Shown here piece after piece: positions 1-13,500 of a stretch of 64,000 nucleotides of DNA. Under the pieces are notes generated by a model. The model was not told the origin of the DNA, did not search any database, and worked only from the letters and a program-made list of their open reading frames with translations. The stretch is taken from contig JBBELK010000690.1 of assembly GCA_037783545.1 (NCBI GenBank), positions 203,561-267,560 of the forward strand. The letters run 5' to 3'. This DNA is from Henricia sp. BOLD:AAB3569 (taxonomy: Eukaryota; Echinodermata; Asteroidea; Spinulosida; Echinasteridae). The translations under genes were made by a program, and so were the position numbers. Every line of letters begins with the position of its first letter. Position 1 is the first letter of the stretch.

Positions 1-1459
1 ATGATTTAGTAACAAGAGAGAAATCGTCAGTCAAACTTGACTTTCCGAACTTTTTTGGAGTTTAGTACTGCAGCTCAGTTGATTTCTTATACACAACTGC
101 TTTTGTTCCAGAGCGACATCAAAAACGCTACTACATCACTGTGTTTTCAATTCCACTTCTGATTTATTGTCTTCCTCACTTATTTTAATATATGACTACT
201 GAAGTGTGACATCGGTTGCCACGGTAGTTCAGTCTAACATTTGCTGGTAATCTGAAACATCTATTGCTGAAGCACAATAAAACAGCTCACTGGTTTGTAA
301 TATAAAGGGACAGTTTGAAGTTGTCAACATTTTCACGGTTCTACATACACTGTAAAATGTTGACATTTCACGGTACTGCCAGAAAAACAAAACCGTTGGT
401 AAGTAGTATTTCCGGGGAGGGAGCAGGTTCTTGAATACTACTCTCTGGAGTACTGTGAAAATGTTGACAACTCATAATCATCGAGAAAACATCTGAATAT
501 CACAAAGATGCCTTAAAGTTATTATTTAATGATTTCTATTCGCTTTTTATCTGGTTGCCTTGATGCCCTAAACCAATTTTATAAACTGCTTTGATGTTTT
601 GTTAATGCAAAGCAAAAAGTGTACAGTTCCTGCCGTGGTCTGAACTCCAACTTACTGAATTCATGGCACTGTTTACCAAATTTGCCGACTTGGTTTTAGC
701 TACCAGTAACTACCTGTTTTTTTCCTAAGCACAATTTTTGATTAGCATTTCCTGCCATAAAACAGTGCCTTGAAAATGGTCCATTAAGATTTTATGTTGC
801 ATGCCATGGTCAAATTAACCTGCCAAAAGAAATACGAACACCAATTGCAAGCATTGTTTCTAAACAATAAATACAACTTACAATGAACAAGAGCCTGACA
901 ATATTACCTTTGTGTGGGAAAACAATGGCAACTCCCACAGTGAAACCTTTACAAATTTTTATAATCACATTTTACCATTTTGTTTGTCACTTTGAGTGGC
1001 CTTACAAATTTTAAGGTCTTTTGTCAAAGCTCATCGACATCAAAAACAAATCTACTTTGCAATTTTCAATTACCAAAAGCCCCTTGGCAGGAACTGATGA
1101 AAACCTTTTTCCTGTGTGTGATGTGAGAAACAGCTTGGATCATGGTAAACACGCTAATAATCTAAGTGCAGTGAGCAAACTTTTGCACAATACAGTGGCA
1201 AACTTAAAGACATAACGGGTAAGGTGCTGAGGAGATGATCTAATAACTGGCCAGTCACCATGGTTACTCAACGATCAAAAGTGTTTGTTGGTCAATTTTT
1301 GTCAGACAACTCCGGCTAAATGAAACATTTTGAAATAATCCTATTCTTGTATCGTTTGTGGGGCGAGGTGCGGCACTCTCTAATCGCCAAAATTGCCCAG
1401 TTTTGGGCAAAATGTACCTTTAGTGGTTGAATGATACTCAAAATGTACAAAAAAATTGA
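1..1459. other. 3' flank of PSMB5-like gene, no gene seen
   Basis: AT-rich sequence downstream of the PSMB5 stop codon (the gene is on the minus strand). No exon with family similarity, RNA gene or clear repeat boundary is visible. The 3' UTR should begin here, but I could not assign a convincing polyadenylation signal within the first 900 nt. An ATTAAA on the minus strand occurs near 525-530. Confidence 0.4.
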
Positions 1460-1554
1460 CTATTTGGTTTCTTTCTCTTCTTGGTACTTGTAATGTAGAA
1501 GCTTGACATCTGTCTGTGAGATGAACTCCCAACCAGTTTCCTTCATGTGGTACA
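1460..1554 (-). CDS. PSMB5: PSMB5 exon 7 (C-terminus, stop)
   Basis: Acceptor TTTGACAG|TG completes Leu, giving [20 protein letters not shown] and then a Lys/Glu-rich tail ending in TAG. LYHMKE.GW matches the beta5 C-terminal strand. About 4 kb separate it from exon 6. Confidence 0.92.
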
Positions 1555-4500
1555 CTGTCAAAGAGATAAACAACAAGTGGGGTTAAATTTTGTATTCAAA
1601 GCTTGAAATTCTACTGGATACTATTTCTGCAACTGCCAGTATTTGGCAAATTACCCACCATGGAGCAGTGGAAGTTTACACCATTCATGTGAAGTATTGA
1701 AAATTTCATCTGTACCTTGTTGAGTCGGTCAAATTTCAGATGACAGTAGGTGTGCGATTCTTTTTTCAAAATTAAATACATGTATGTGTTGTACTGCACA
1801 GTTTGTAAAGGGCATTTTGTTTTCATTTTCATCCATATTGGGTACTTGTGGACAAGTGTCAATGAGTTTGGGAAATCTGGATGCAGTGAAAAGCATGGAC
1901 TCGAACTGTGATTCGAACTGTGGACCTTCTGTTTAATTTGAAGACGCCCTACCAATTGAGCTATGAAGCCAACTGGTGGCCTGGAAGCACGGTTATTGCA
2001 GTTGTTCTTCACTGATTGGGATTTGCTATGAGCTTAACAAGCCCTACAGAGGAATAAACCTTTCAATGAGATAACATCCCTCCCAGAGAACACATCAATC
2101 ATTCACAAAATATATGCCATTCACAAAAATATCTTGATAGTCTCTTTTACCTCAAGGCAAGATGAAGGTACCATATAAACTTGTGTATAAGGCATACATT
2201 TTTTTTCCACCACGGCAAAAAACAAAAGTTGGGGATGCGCCTTAATCACGGAGACAGCCGGTTGTGACCGGCAGTCTTTGCACCACTGTGCAATTTCATT
2301 TCTGTTTCATCTAAAGTCGAGTGCATAAGAACTAATTTTGTTTCAAATAAGTACCTTATCTGTTCCTTTTATGAGTGTGGCATGGACTCCCTAACGCGCT
2401 ACCCGCAGCCATGCATTTACGCTGGGGATTTTAACAGCCACAGTACAACCTGGGGCTATAACACCTCCAACCCAGATGGCGACACCCTGGAAGACTGGGC
2501 TTCCTCCACTGACATGATGCTCCTTTATGACCCCAAACACTCGCGTAGCTTCCGATCTGCATGCTGGGGCACAACGACAAACCCTGACATCGCATTTGTC
2601 AACCTCGGAGTTCTACCTTGCAGCAAGAAAGTCCTTGACCAATTTCCAAAGTCTTGACCATCTGTCATCGAGACGTCAGTAACCATCGAACCCGTAACAA
2701 CATGGCCGGTTAAAGATGGAACTTTCGGGAAGGCGATTGGGCGAAGTTCAATGACATCCTGAACACTGCAGCTAGCAGTCTCCCTAGCCCTACCTCAGAC
2801 CCGGACAGTGCCTACACTGCTTGGCGCTCAGCAATCCTTGCCAGCGAGAAGAAGTCTATCCCTCATGGCTATCGCAAAAGCCTGATACCAACCAAGGATG
2901 AAGAATGCCAATACCTATATGATGAGTTCATCCGAGCAGCACCTGACGAAGCAAACATGCTAGCCGAACATCTATTAAACACATTAAATGACAAGCGACA
3001 GAAGCGCTGGGAGGCAGAAACAGCCAACATTTATTTCAGCCACTCAAGCAGGCAGGCCTGGCAGACCTTCAACCGCCTTACTGGGTGCTGTAAACAATCC
3101 CCAACATGCCCAATGACTGCCAATGCCATCGCCAGCAAGCACATCGAGAATGGTTTCCACACCAATACAAACAGGGAGTTCAGCAGAGAGGGAGATAGCG
3201 AACCTGAGGAGAAGCGCTGACAACTCACTCTCTAAAGCTTTCACAGAGTCTGAAATGTCAGCAGTGCTTAAGAAGATCAAGAATGCGAAGGCACAGGGCC
3301 CCGACCAGATCGACCCAAAATTCATCACCAACTGCTGTGCACTGATGCTGAATTGGCTGCTAAAGTTCTTTTCAAACCGTCTGTCCAACCTCTGTCTTCT
3401 AAAAATCTGGCGACGGGCAGACGTCATTGCGATATTGAAACCAAATAAGGCAGCTGATGATTTCACTGCTCTGCGTCCACTTAAAGCTTCTTGAACGGCT
3501 ATTGCTATCACGACTGGAACCCATGATCGATCCCCTGCTGCCACAAGAACAAGCCGGATTTTGTCGCGGCCGTTCCACCACCGACCAAGTCACGCTTCTC
3601 ACAGACGACTTCGAGTCTGGCTTCGAACTGCAGAAGAAAGTCGGAGTGGTGCTCGTGGATCTAACTGCTGCTTATGACATAGTCTGGCTTCGTGGACTCC
3701 AACTGAAGCTACTGCATATACTGCGTATGCTGCGCATGCTGCGCGGTGCCCACATGGGCACATTTATCATGGAGCTACTCACCAACTGCAGCTTAAAACT
3801 AAGAACCAGTGACGGCCAAGTCAGCCGCCTGAGATGCCTCCCAACGGTGTGCCACAGGGATCCACCCTCGCGCAAAGCTATTCAACATCTACAAGTACAT
3901 GTACATGTACATCAGTGACATGCCGCGAACAACATCAAGGCAATATGGCTACGCTTACGACCTTGCTCTGTTGTCAATAAGACCTGGCAAGTAGTGGAAG
4001 GAACCCTAAACCAATATATGACACTGCTGCACGACTATGTCATGCGATGGCGCCTGAAACCGAGCACTTCCAAGACCACGACCACGGCTTTCGACCTAAA
4101 TAATAGAGACTGTCGACGCCAGTTGGCCATATCATTGAACGGCACCATGCTGCCAAATAACGATCGCCCAGTCTACCTCGGTGTGATACTCCCTGACCTA
4201 CAAATACCTACTCCAGGCCCTCCAGAACAAGGTCAGCGCTAGAGACGGCCTTATCCGATGTCTGGCGAGCTAGTTGGGGAGAGTGTACCCCAACACTCCG
4301 GACAGGCGCACTAGATCTGGTTTACAGTGCAGCAAAGTATGCCTCGCCCGTGTGGAGCCACAGTGCCCACACAAATATTAACTGGATAAATCCTTGAATG
4401 ACAATGCGTATCATCACTAGCTGTATGCGACCAACTGAGATGACGTTCCTCCCCGTGCTAGTTGGAATAGCACCTCCCGACATCAGGCGCAAGTCGCAGG

Positions 4501-7500
4501 TCATGAGCCTTGCTGCAGCCGCCATGGAGAACCAACATCCCCTCCTCCACCACCGAATCACCTCTGCAGCAACGCTTGGCCCACCATGACTCAAATCACG
4601 CAGGCCTTTCTCAAGCCACGCCTTCTCACCGAAGAGTTCGACCCGATAAAGGCGTGGAGTGACTGCGTCAATGGTGGGCCGCACTTTCTGAACGCTTCCT
4701 GCCCTCTACCCAATCAGGTGTTACCACCCGGCGCGGATCTCCCCCGCAAGCAGTGGGTCCGGCTGAATCGTCTGCGTTCTGGCACGGCCCGCGTTTCCGA
4801 GACCCTTTAACGCTGGGGCACATAAGAGTCAATGGCCTGTATCTGAGGACACACGCCCCAAACCGTGGACCACGTGGTGACAGAATGTGCGGCACTCAAG
4901 GCCCCCGGCACTCTCGTCGTACTGCGTTGCCCTGATGGTAACACGAGAGACTGGCTGCATGAATTGCAGTTAGAACTACAAGAGATGGCAAGCCTACTAT
5001 AAGAAGTATGGCTATTAAATATAAAAAAATCTTAAAACAAGCCAGCAAAAGAACATCAAGCCAGTAAACCCCAATTGTATCGCTGAAAGCTTCCACTGAC
5101 ATGACTGGTGAAGTGAATAGCGCTCTCTACAGACTCAGTCAACAGAGGGCGCTCTTTCCTTACATGTACGCCAGAAGATGGCTTTTAGTATAACTGGTTT
5201 ACGTGATCAATTGCTGCAATTTTGTATTGCATGTGCAAGTACCAGTGTGCTGATTACATTTATCATCATCCCTGGTCAATGGGCTCAATTATATCATTCC
5301 ATCTCAGCTCCCTGGAGAGTATACAGCCCTGGGCGCTCATGGGCTTATCACACACATCACATTCATTACCCTCGTAGGTACCCATTTACTCCTGGGTGGA
5401 CAGAGGCAATTCATGGCAAACTGCCATGCCCAAGGGCACACACACCACATGACCTTAGATTTTAACCCCAGTCTTCGAGTATGATCCACTAGACCGCTCG
5501 GCCATGGCACTCCATATAATACTTGTGTAAAATACTTACAATTAACCACACCGCCACTGTAGGCATCCCTGTGTGTGGCATGGTAGATTGCCCTTTGACC
5601 CAGGTCATAGGCTTCCTGAACTGTTAGGTCATCTCGGTGGCCGGTGTCTAACACACCATAGGCGTACGGCGACCCCGAACCCACAGAGAAGAGTGTGTGG
5701 GTCAATCTACTGCCATCACTGTCCACGTAGTAGAGACCCGGTCCCTGAAAAAAAAAATGCATCATAGCAATTGCTAAAAGCTCATACCTGTATACAGGAT
5801 TTGCTATGTCCCAAAATTGTAATCAACTTTTTAAATGGAAGATTGTACATGTAGTGGTTCCGACTGCCCAATGCAATGATTCTGCCGAGATGGTATCTTT
5901 TAAAAGAAAGGAGTAATTAAAGATGAATTGATATCAAGGGTGTCCTTGTGCAAACGAAACTAGGCCCCTGACTACCATGGTATTGTGGCCCTGTTGTTCG
6001 TACAGTATAGACAGGGAACCAGCCTAGGAACATACCGGTAGATTAGGTACTGGGCTGACTAATACACAGGTTGGTTTTTATCATACACATCCTCAATCAC
6101 ACATGGAGATACCGTTTGTAGCAGTTTTCCAATCATGTAATATGACTTTAACAGATGACAAAGATTTTTCTAATGCGCAATGAAGTACCACACAGGCAAT
6201 TTGTAGAGATGTAAACAAGATGTATATTCCAGAACATTTCAGCGAAAATAAAGAAGAACCTACCTTTTTGTCCCAACCGCATATCATTGTCCCCTGCAAG
6301 TATGAACACATGACGAAAATTAAAAATACATACATGTATGTGTGACCCATGTGTAGTTCTTTTTGGGTAAACTTAAAAGTATCCCATGCATAACATAAAT
6401 TTTGCTGATTTATCACTTTGATATTTATGAACTGAAACAATTAATGACCCTGGTGAAAAGTACTTTATAACACTGCCAGTTCTCTTGAGGTACATGTATG
6501 GTGTGCACTGGTTCAAAATCTGTAGAGATAGGTCACTTAAAATTTTGAAACTGTGGTTGACAGATATTTCATGTTGCTTTGAATATGCGTTATCTATGCA
6601 ATATTCTCTGTCTTAATATTTCTAAGATGTAGCCGTATGTCAAAAAATTATTGCCTGCTCGCCATAATAAATTTTAAGACTGGTCTTACTTTAACATTGT
6701 GATATTGCAAGCAGACTAGACCAGTCTTAGCGAGTCCCACATTAGCCAGCTAAGGGTACAGACTAGTTTGTTTTATAAAGTGTAAAATGCTGATTGAGAA
6801 GGTGCTACATATAATATGCATGTTTAAGCTTTGTGAAATATTGCAATAAAAATTATGAAAAAACAAACTAACAATAACAGTATAATAATAATAATAATGA
6901 TTAGATTTGTATAGCGCACATATCCACCCTGCAGGGTGTTCAAGGCGCCGTTACCATTATTACCGCTGCCATCAGGGAATCACCAGAACCATTTCGCTTC
7001 AACTAGGTGGCTGCTGGTCAGGCGCACAACCCTATCAGCAGTTAGATTGTGGCATTCCCCTTAACAGCTTCCCATATATCGCTTGGGTTGACGAGGCAAC
7101 TGGGATTAAGTGCCTTGCCCAGAGACACAGACACGTTGGTCGAAGTGGGGCTCGAACCCCCAACCTCTGATTGGGAGTCCCGCTTCATACCCACTAGACC
7201 ACACGCAGTATACACTTTTAAATCAACAAGAAATCTTCGAGCACTCACCACGGACAGCCCCATGCCTTTGTAATTGTACAGAATATTGGCTAGGAGTTTG
7301 GATGCTGCTGCGACCGAAATCCTTTCTTTATTCCGAAGCTCATAGATTCTGCCAGGACAAAGACATTTTGTTAACCACTTGACGCCATATGTAAACACGT
7401 TCTGGCAATGTATAGTCACAGGGGCGGTTGACAATAAAAACGTCGGCTTTGCCGCTGTCTTCCACAGTTTGTCCACCATTACACCCTGTTTTGAACTTGA

Positions 7501-10500
7501 ACTCGACAGCTGTGGATGGCCTGTCAGTGTAGAAAACCTTGCTCAGTGGCGACCACCTCTGAGTGTTGCAAAGTATGATCTTTTGGTGAGAAGATTCACA
7601 CAATGAATGCAGAAATGACTCTCAAGAGTCAGTATTATGGTCTGAACTTTTGGCCAATCACATTTGCCTTTTTAAAAAAAATTAATCACCCAGGCTTAAA
7701 GATAGTATACATGATTGGTAAACTGTTACAAATAGTTTTATCCCCCTGTGTAATTAAAGATATGCATGATTAAAACCAACCTGAGCAAAAACCAGCTCCG
7801 TACTTCGTCTGACTTTTGAGAAAACAGTCAAAAAAGGGTTTGCAGTCATTTCGCCCCAAAACCACTTCGCCCTGAACCATTTTGCCCTGAACCACGGCCT
7901 GTGCACGAAGTACATGGTTTTGGGGCGAAGTGGCATTTGGGTGATGTAGTGTTTAGACGAAGTAATTTGGGGCGAAATGGCACTCGGGCGAAGTGGTTTG
8001 GGGCGAATTGAGTTTTCGTCTCATTTTCCTTTTGTTTTACTCATTTCTCAAAGACTATAGCACTTTAGACAAAACCATTTCAGGGGAAGTTTTCTATGGT
8101 CATCATGTTTATATTGTGTAAGTTAGGCGTAAATCTGTGAACATTTTTGATTTTCGAGATCACCAATGATGTCTACTGCCTTTAAACACAGCCAATATTT
8201 TGTTCTACAAGCACAGAATGTGAGCAAATTACATTTAAAATACTGCTTGGTTTTTTTTTTTTTAAATACCTGCAGCGCTCTGCCAAAACACGTTCCCAGA
8301 ACATACAGTCTGCAGCCCCACCAGCCATTGTGCCAAGCAAGTAGGGATTGATCTCAATGACTTTCTTGACTGTCTGTGAAGCTGCAAAGGTGAAAAATGG
8401 CAGGACATGGGTTCAGTTATTATTATTGCAATTACCACTTGGGTGAGTTTGCGCAAAAGCAGAACTGTGTTATGGGAAGGAAAACGGGGCAAAGTCTTCC
8501 CCGACAACCTTCCTACAATGCAGTGCTGCTTTTGTGGAAACTCACGCAAGCAGTAATTGTGATACGGTCTATGCAAAAAATATTGTCCACAATACAACAT
8601 TGTCTTAGGGCAATTCCGGAAATTCAAATTTACACTTTAGAGACTTTTGAGGGCTTGTAAAGGCCTATTCACACTGAAGAGCGGTAACGGAAAGCGGCAA
8701 CGGAAAGTGGTTTGCCGCGCGGTATTACCCGTTCATACAGAGCTCGGAACCCGTGCGGTATATGCAAATTACTCCCATGAAACAATGACGTCCCACGTGA
8801 AAAATCGCCGGTGCGTTGACGAAGCTCTGTTACTTCTGATATTGGCGAGAAGGTTACGTGCCAAAGAAAAGAAAAGGCGAAGAATTTGTGTTCATGAAAT
8901 CCTTCAGAAAAGGGCTTAGGCCTATGTACACCCTTACAAAAAAAAATCTAATGGTACTCAATGGTATTGAATGGTTTTGTATGGTAATTGTACGGTAGTG
9001 AATGGTATGTAATGGTAATGGAATGGTTATTCAGTGGTGTACAATGGTAAGATTAAAAAGACTGAATGGTAACCTGTGGTACTGAATGGTTGCATATGGT
9101 AATTATATTGTATGTATGGTATGCAATGGTAATACAATGGTTATTCAGTGGTGTACAATGGTAAGATTAAAAAGACTGAATGGTAACCTGTGGTACAGAA
9201 TGGTTGCATATGGTAATTATATTGTACGTATGGTATGCAATGGTAATACAATGGTTATTCAGTGGTATGCAATGGTAATACAATGGTTATTCAGTGGTGT
9301 ACAATGGTAAGATTAAAAAGACTGAATGGTAACCTGTGGTACTGAATGGTTGCATATGGTAATTATATTGTATGTATGGTATGCAGTGGTAATACAATGG
9401 TTAATCAGTGGTGTACAATGGTAAGATTAAAAAGACTGAATGGTGACCTGTGGTACTGAATGGTTGCATATGGTAATTATATTGTATGTATGGTATGCAA
9501 TGGTAATACAATGGTTATTCAGTGGTATGCAATGGTGATATTGCAAAGGACTAAATGGTAAGCAGTGGTATTCAATGGTTGCGTATGGTAATGATATTGT
9601 ACGTATGGTATGCAATGGTAATACAATGGTTATTCAGTGGTATGCAATGGTGATATTGCAAAGGACTGAATGGTAAGCAGTGGTATTCAATGGTTGCGTA
9701 TGGTAATGATAGTGTACGTATGGTATGCAATGGTAATACAATGGTTATTTAGTGGTATGCAATGGTAATATTGCAAAGGACTGAATGGTAAGCAGTGGTA
9801 CTAAATGGTTCCGCATGGTAATTATATTGTACGTATGGTGTGCAATGGTAATTCAATGGTTTTTCAATGGTATGCAATGGTGAGATAAAAAAGACTGAAC
9901 GGTTGTGTATTATGGTAATTATATGGTACGAATGATGTGCAATGATAATGCAATGGTGCACCAGTAGTGTACAATGGTAAGATTGAAAACTGAACGGTAA
10001 TCAGTTGTTTTTGAATGGTTGCGTAAAGTGATTCTATTATACATAAATGGTGTGCAATGACAATGCAGTGGTGCACCAGTGGTATACCGGTGTATGATAA
10101 ACAAATGTATGGTAATCAATTGTATTGAATGGTTCCGAATGGAAATTGTATAGTAAATTAATGGTGTGCAATATGGCAGTGCAATGGTGCATCAGTGGTA
10201 TTATACTATGATGAGATAACAAAAACAAGAAAAACAGAAATAAAATGGAAATTGTATGGTAATCAATTGTATTCAATGGTTGTGTGGTACTTGAATGGTG
10301 TGCAATGGTAATGCAGTGGTACATCAGGGGTATATATGGTAATATCTCGAGTCACGAATGGTGCACAGTGGTTAAACTTACATCAAAATTACTAGAAAAA
10401 ATAATATAAACCAACATGTCCATAGATCATAACGACCCTGGCCGTGACGTACAAGTGTTCTGGTATTTATTAATAATAAATTAAACAACTACGAAAATAC

Positions 10501-13500
10501 AAATTCAGTCTCAGAAAAACGGTTCGGGAATTCCAATTTTCCGCCCAGAAATGGAAATGTTTCTTTTATAAAGTTATAAATCCTATCGACAGTGTCTTCT
10601 GTTTGCTTTCATTATAAAAAGCGAAAAATCCAGTATCGATACCATTTCCCCATGTAGCTTTTATGGGAAATCACTGAGAAAACCCCTATAAATATCGATT
10701 ACAGTAGTATCGATACTACGGTATGAGCACCAGTTTACTTGCACAGGTTGTAATTACTGGGAACCAGCGTAACTGTCGCGCACTCACTAATCAAGATGGC
10801 GTCCAAATCATGCTCCGGTTTGTACTTCTTGTCGCCAAGTTTTGAAACTACTCGGATAGAAACATGATATTCAAGGCAACCAGAAGCGACAGAATTATAG
10901 TGTCAAGTATTAAAAAGAGTTTGAGTTCATCAGAGCTGATAAGGAAAAGGAAAAACACATTTTTAAGCGGGGTATTTTCTTCGCATACACGGCGGTCGTC
11001 GACAACTTGTACCTTTGCCAACTCGTACCTTTATCTGGAACACGTACCATGGGCAAGTCGTACTTTAGCCAACTTGTACCGTGTATTCAGTCAATTCTTG
11101 CCGTGGCGTAAGTAGTGCCTTAAAGGTTCTGAACTACGGTATCAGATAGGCGGATTATTTCCAAACGTTTCCACGAAAATAACACACGAAATTAAAGTTA
11201 CTGTAGCTAGACTACGGTGCTCTTGCAATGGGCGGACATATGTCGTGCGTACGTGCACAGGAAGTAGCTTGGAGCACACGCAGCGTAGCACCGGCGGTTT
11301 TTGCAACTCCGCGCACTGACAACTGTAAGAATGATCTATAGTTGTCTTCATTTATTAAACTTACGTCTTAGGTTTACAAACTGGTAAAGGTACGAGTTTG
11401 TAAAAGTACGTTTTTTCATCACCACGCCTTTTTGTATATAATAATTTAATTCAGCAAAAATCCAAATTTCATTCATGTAAAATTATTTACAGGTTTGGCT
11501 ACACACGTTTAGCTAATTGGGTGCTACTTGTTGAGTTGTTTTTCTTCAATTACTACATGGACAGACGTGTGCCAAAAAAAAATACACCCAAGCCACTAAC
11601 TCTTTCTAATATGACATCATAATGTGAGAAAACATTATGTTATGACATTTATGATGGACTTACTGCGTAAGGGTTTATACAATAATTAAAAATACCACTG
11701 ACAATTACCACTAGTCATTCAATGTTTTCAAGGGTGTTTCAAAAAATGGTAAAATTTAACGATACTACTTTATGGTAAAACCATTAGTAGTGGTATTTAC
11801 CACTGACAATGGTACATTTTACCATTGGTACAATGGTACATTTTACCATTGGTACAATGGTACATTTTACCATTGGTACAATGGTACATTTTACCATTGG
11901 TACAATGGTACATTTTACCATTGGTACAATGGTACATTTTACCATTGGCAATGGTACTCTTACCATTGACTGGCAATGGTACTTTTACCATTGACACGCA
12001 ATGGTACAATTTACCACTCGCAATGGTACATGTGTAGTACTTTACCACTGGCGATGGTAAAACTGTACCATTGCAATGGTACAATTTTACCACTAGCAAT
12101 GGTACATTTTACCACTGACAATGGTACAATTACCATGGAGATACTATTATTTACCATTTAAAAAACGTTCCAAAACACCATTAGATATACCATTGAATAT
12201 TGCTAGTGGTAATTGTCAGTGGTATTTTTAATGGTAAACCATTGGAATTTTTTTGTAAGGGCATGTAGTCTAGCTGTACAACACATCCCTTTAATTTGCT
12301 GCATTTCAAGTTCGTGCAGTTTCACTCTGTTTCCTTATTATTCTATGCAGTATTTCCCTCTGATGACACCCACCTTCAAATTTAGCTGGCGGTCCATTTG
12401 CTCCAATCTCCCCGCTTGCTATGTTCAAAGTAGCTTCAAGTATTACATGTACCTTTGTCGCTTATAAAATGCACTTATCAATTGTTTCCCCCATATTTTT
12501 AGTACGGTTTTGGTAATGTTTTTCATGCCCCAGGATGTGAAATTTGACATTTTCAGTGGACCTGGTACAAAAACATGCATGTTTTTCCTCTTGGGTGGGG
12601 ATTTCGTCGCCTAAATTTTGCCCAGTAAATTCATTACGTTGTCCTAACTTGCTGAATAACTTTTCTCTGCAAGAAATTCGGACCATTGAAGTCAGTGCTA
12701 AACTGAAAAAATCTAAGCCAGCAAGTGAACATTTTCTTACCGATATAAGGGCCAGCCGTTGCCCTAGAGTCAACAGCAATAATGACACCATGTTGGAACT
12801 TGAAACCAAGGGTGGTGGTTCCATGGAGAAACTCAATCTTGGGGGAGGTTCCATCGCCGCCAGTGAAGTTCTTCAGGAATTCTGCAGGCTGCGTATTACG
12901 AGAAATGAAAGTATGTAAAGTACTTCTGGATTTAAAGGCAGAACACATGATTGGTATACTGTTACAAATGGTTTTATCTCCCTGTGTGATTAAAGATATG
13001 CATGATTAAAACCAACCTGAGCAAAAACCAGGTCCGTACTTCGTCTAACTTTTGAGAAAACAGTCAAAAAAGGGTTTGCAGTCATTTCGCCCCAAAACCA
13101 CTTCGCCCTGAACCATTTCGCCCTGAACCATTTCGCCCTGAACCATTTCGCCCTGAACCACGGCCTGTGCACGAGGTGGTTTTGGGGCGAAGTGGCATTT
13201 GGGCGATGTACATGTAGTGTTTGGACGAAGTAACTTGGGGCGAAATAACACTCGGGCGAAGTGGTTTGGGGCGAAATGGCACTTGGGCGAAATGGTTATG
13301 GGGCGAATTAAGTTTTCGTCTCATGAGACGAAAACTAATTGTTTTACTCATTTCTCAAAGACTATAGCACTTCAGACAAAACCATTTTAGGGGAAGTTTT
13401 CTACGGTCATCATGTTTATATTGTGTAAGTTAGGCGTAAATCTGTGAACATTTCTGATTTTCAAGATTACCAATGATGTACATGTATACTGCCTTTAACC

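Larger units (their letters stand above)
8931..12261. mobile_element. Putative 3.3-kb composite element bounded by CCCTTACAAAAAAA inverted ends
   Basis: The left end at 8931 reads CCCTTACAAAAAAA and is followed by TCTAATGGT. The right end at 12261, read on the minus strand, is CCCTTACAAAAAAATTCC followed by AATGGT. Both TGGTA-type arrays lie just inside these ends. About 1.3 kb of unrelated sequence separates the arrays (10380-11680), and no transposase is seen. The outer boundaries are an inference from the matching ends. Lies within PSMB5 intron 2. Confidence 0.4.

Noticed and set aside
1893..1970. Working tRNA gene on minus strand
   Set aside because: A- and B-box are present but the acceptor stem does not pair and the T-arm motif is partly doubled.
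3044..3544. 166-codon minus-strand frame
   Set aside because: Antisense of the LINE reverse transcriptase at 2375-5020.
11772..12161. Repeated NGTFYHW / NGKMYHCT frames on both strands
   Set aside because: Direct product of the 24-bp TGGTAC repeat; no start context, family or splice support.
12544..12918. 124-codon plus-strand frame
   Set aside because: Antisense shadow of PSMB5 exon 2, whose minus-strand protein is strongly conserved.
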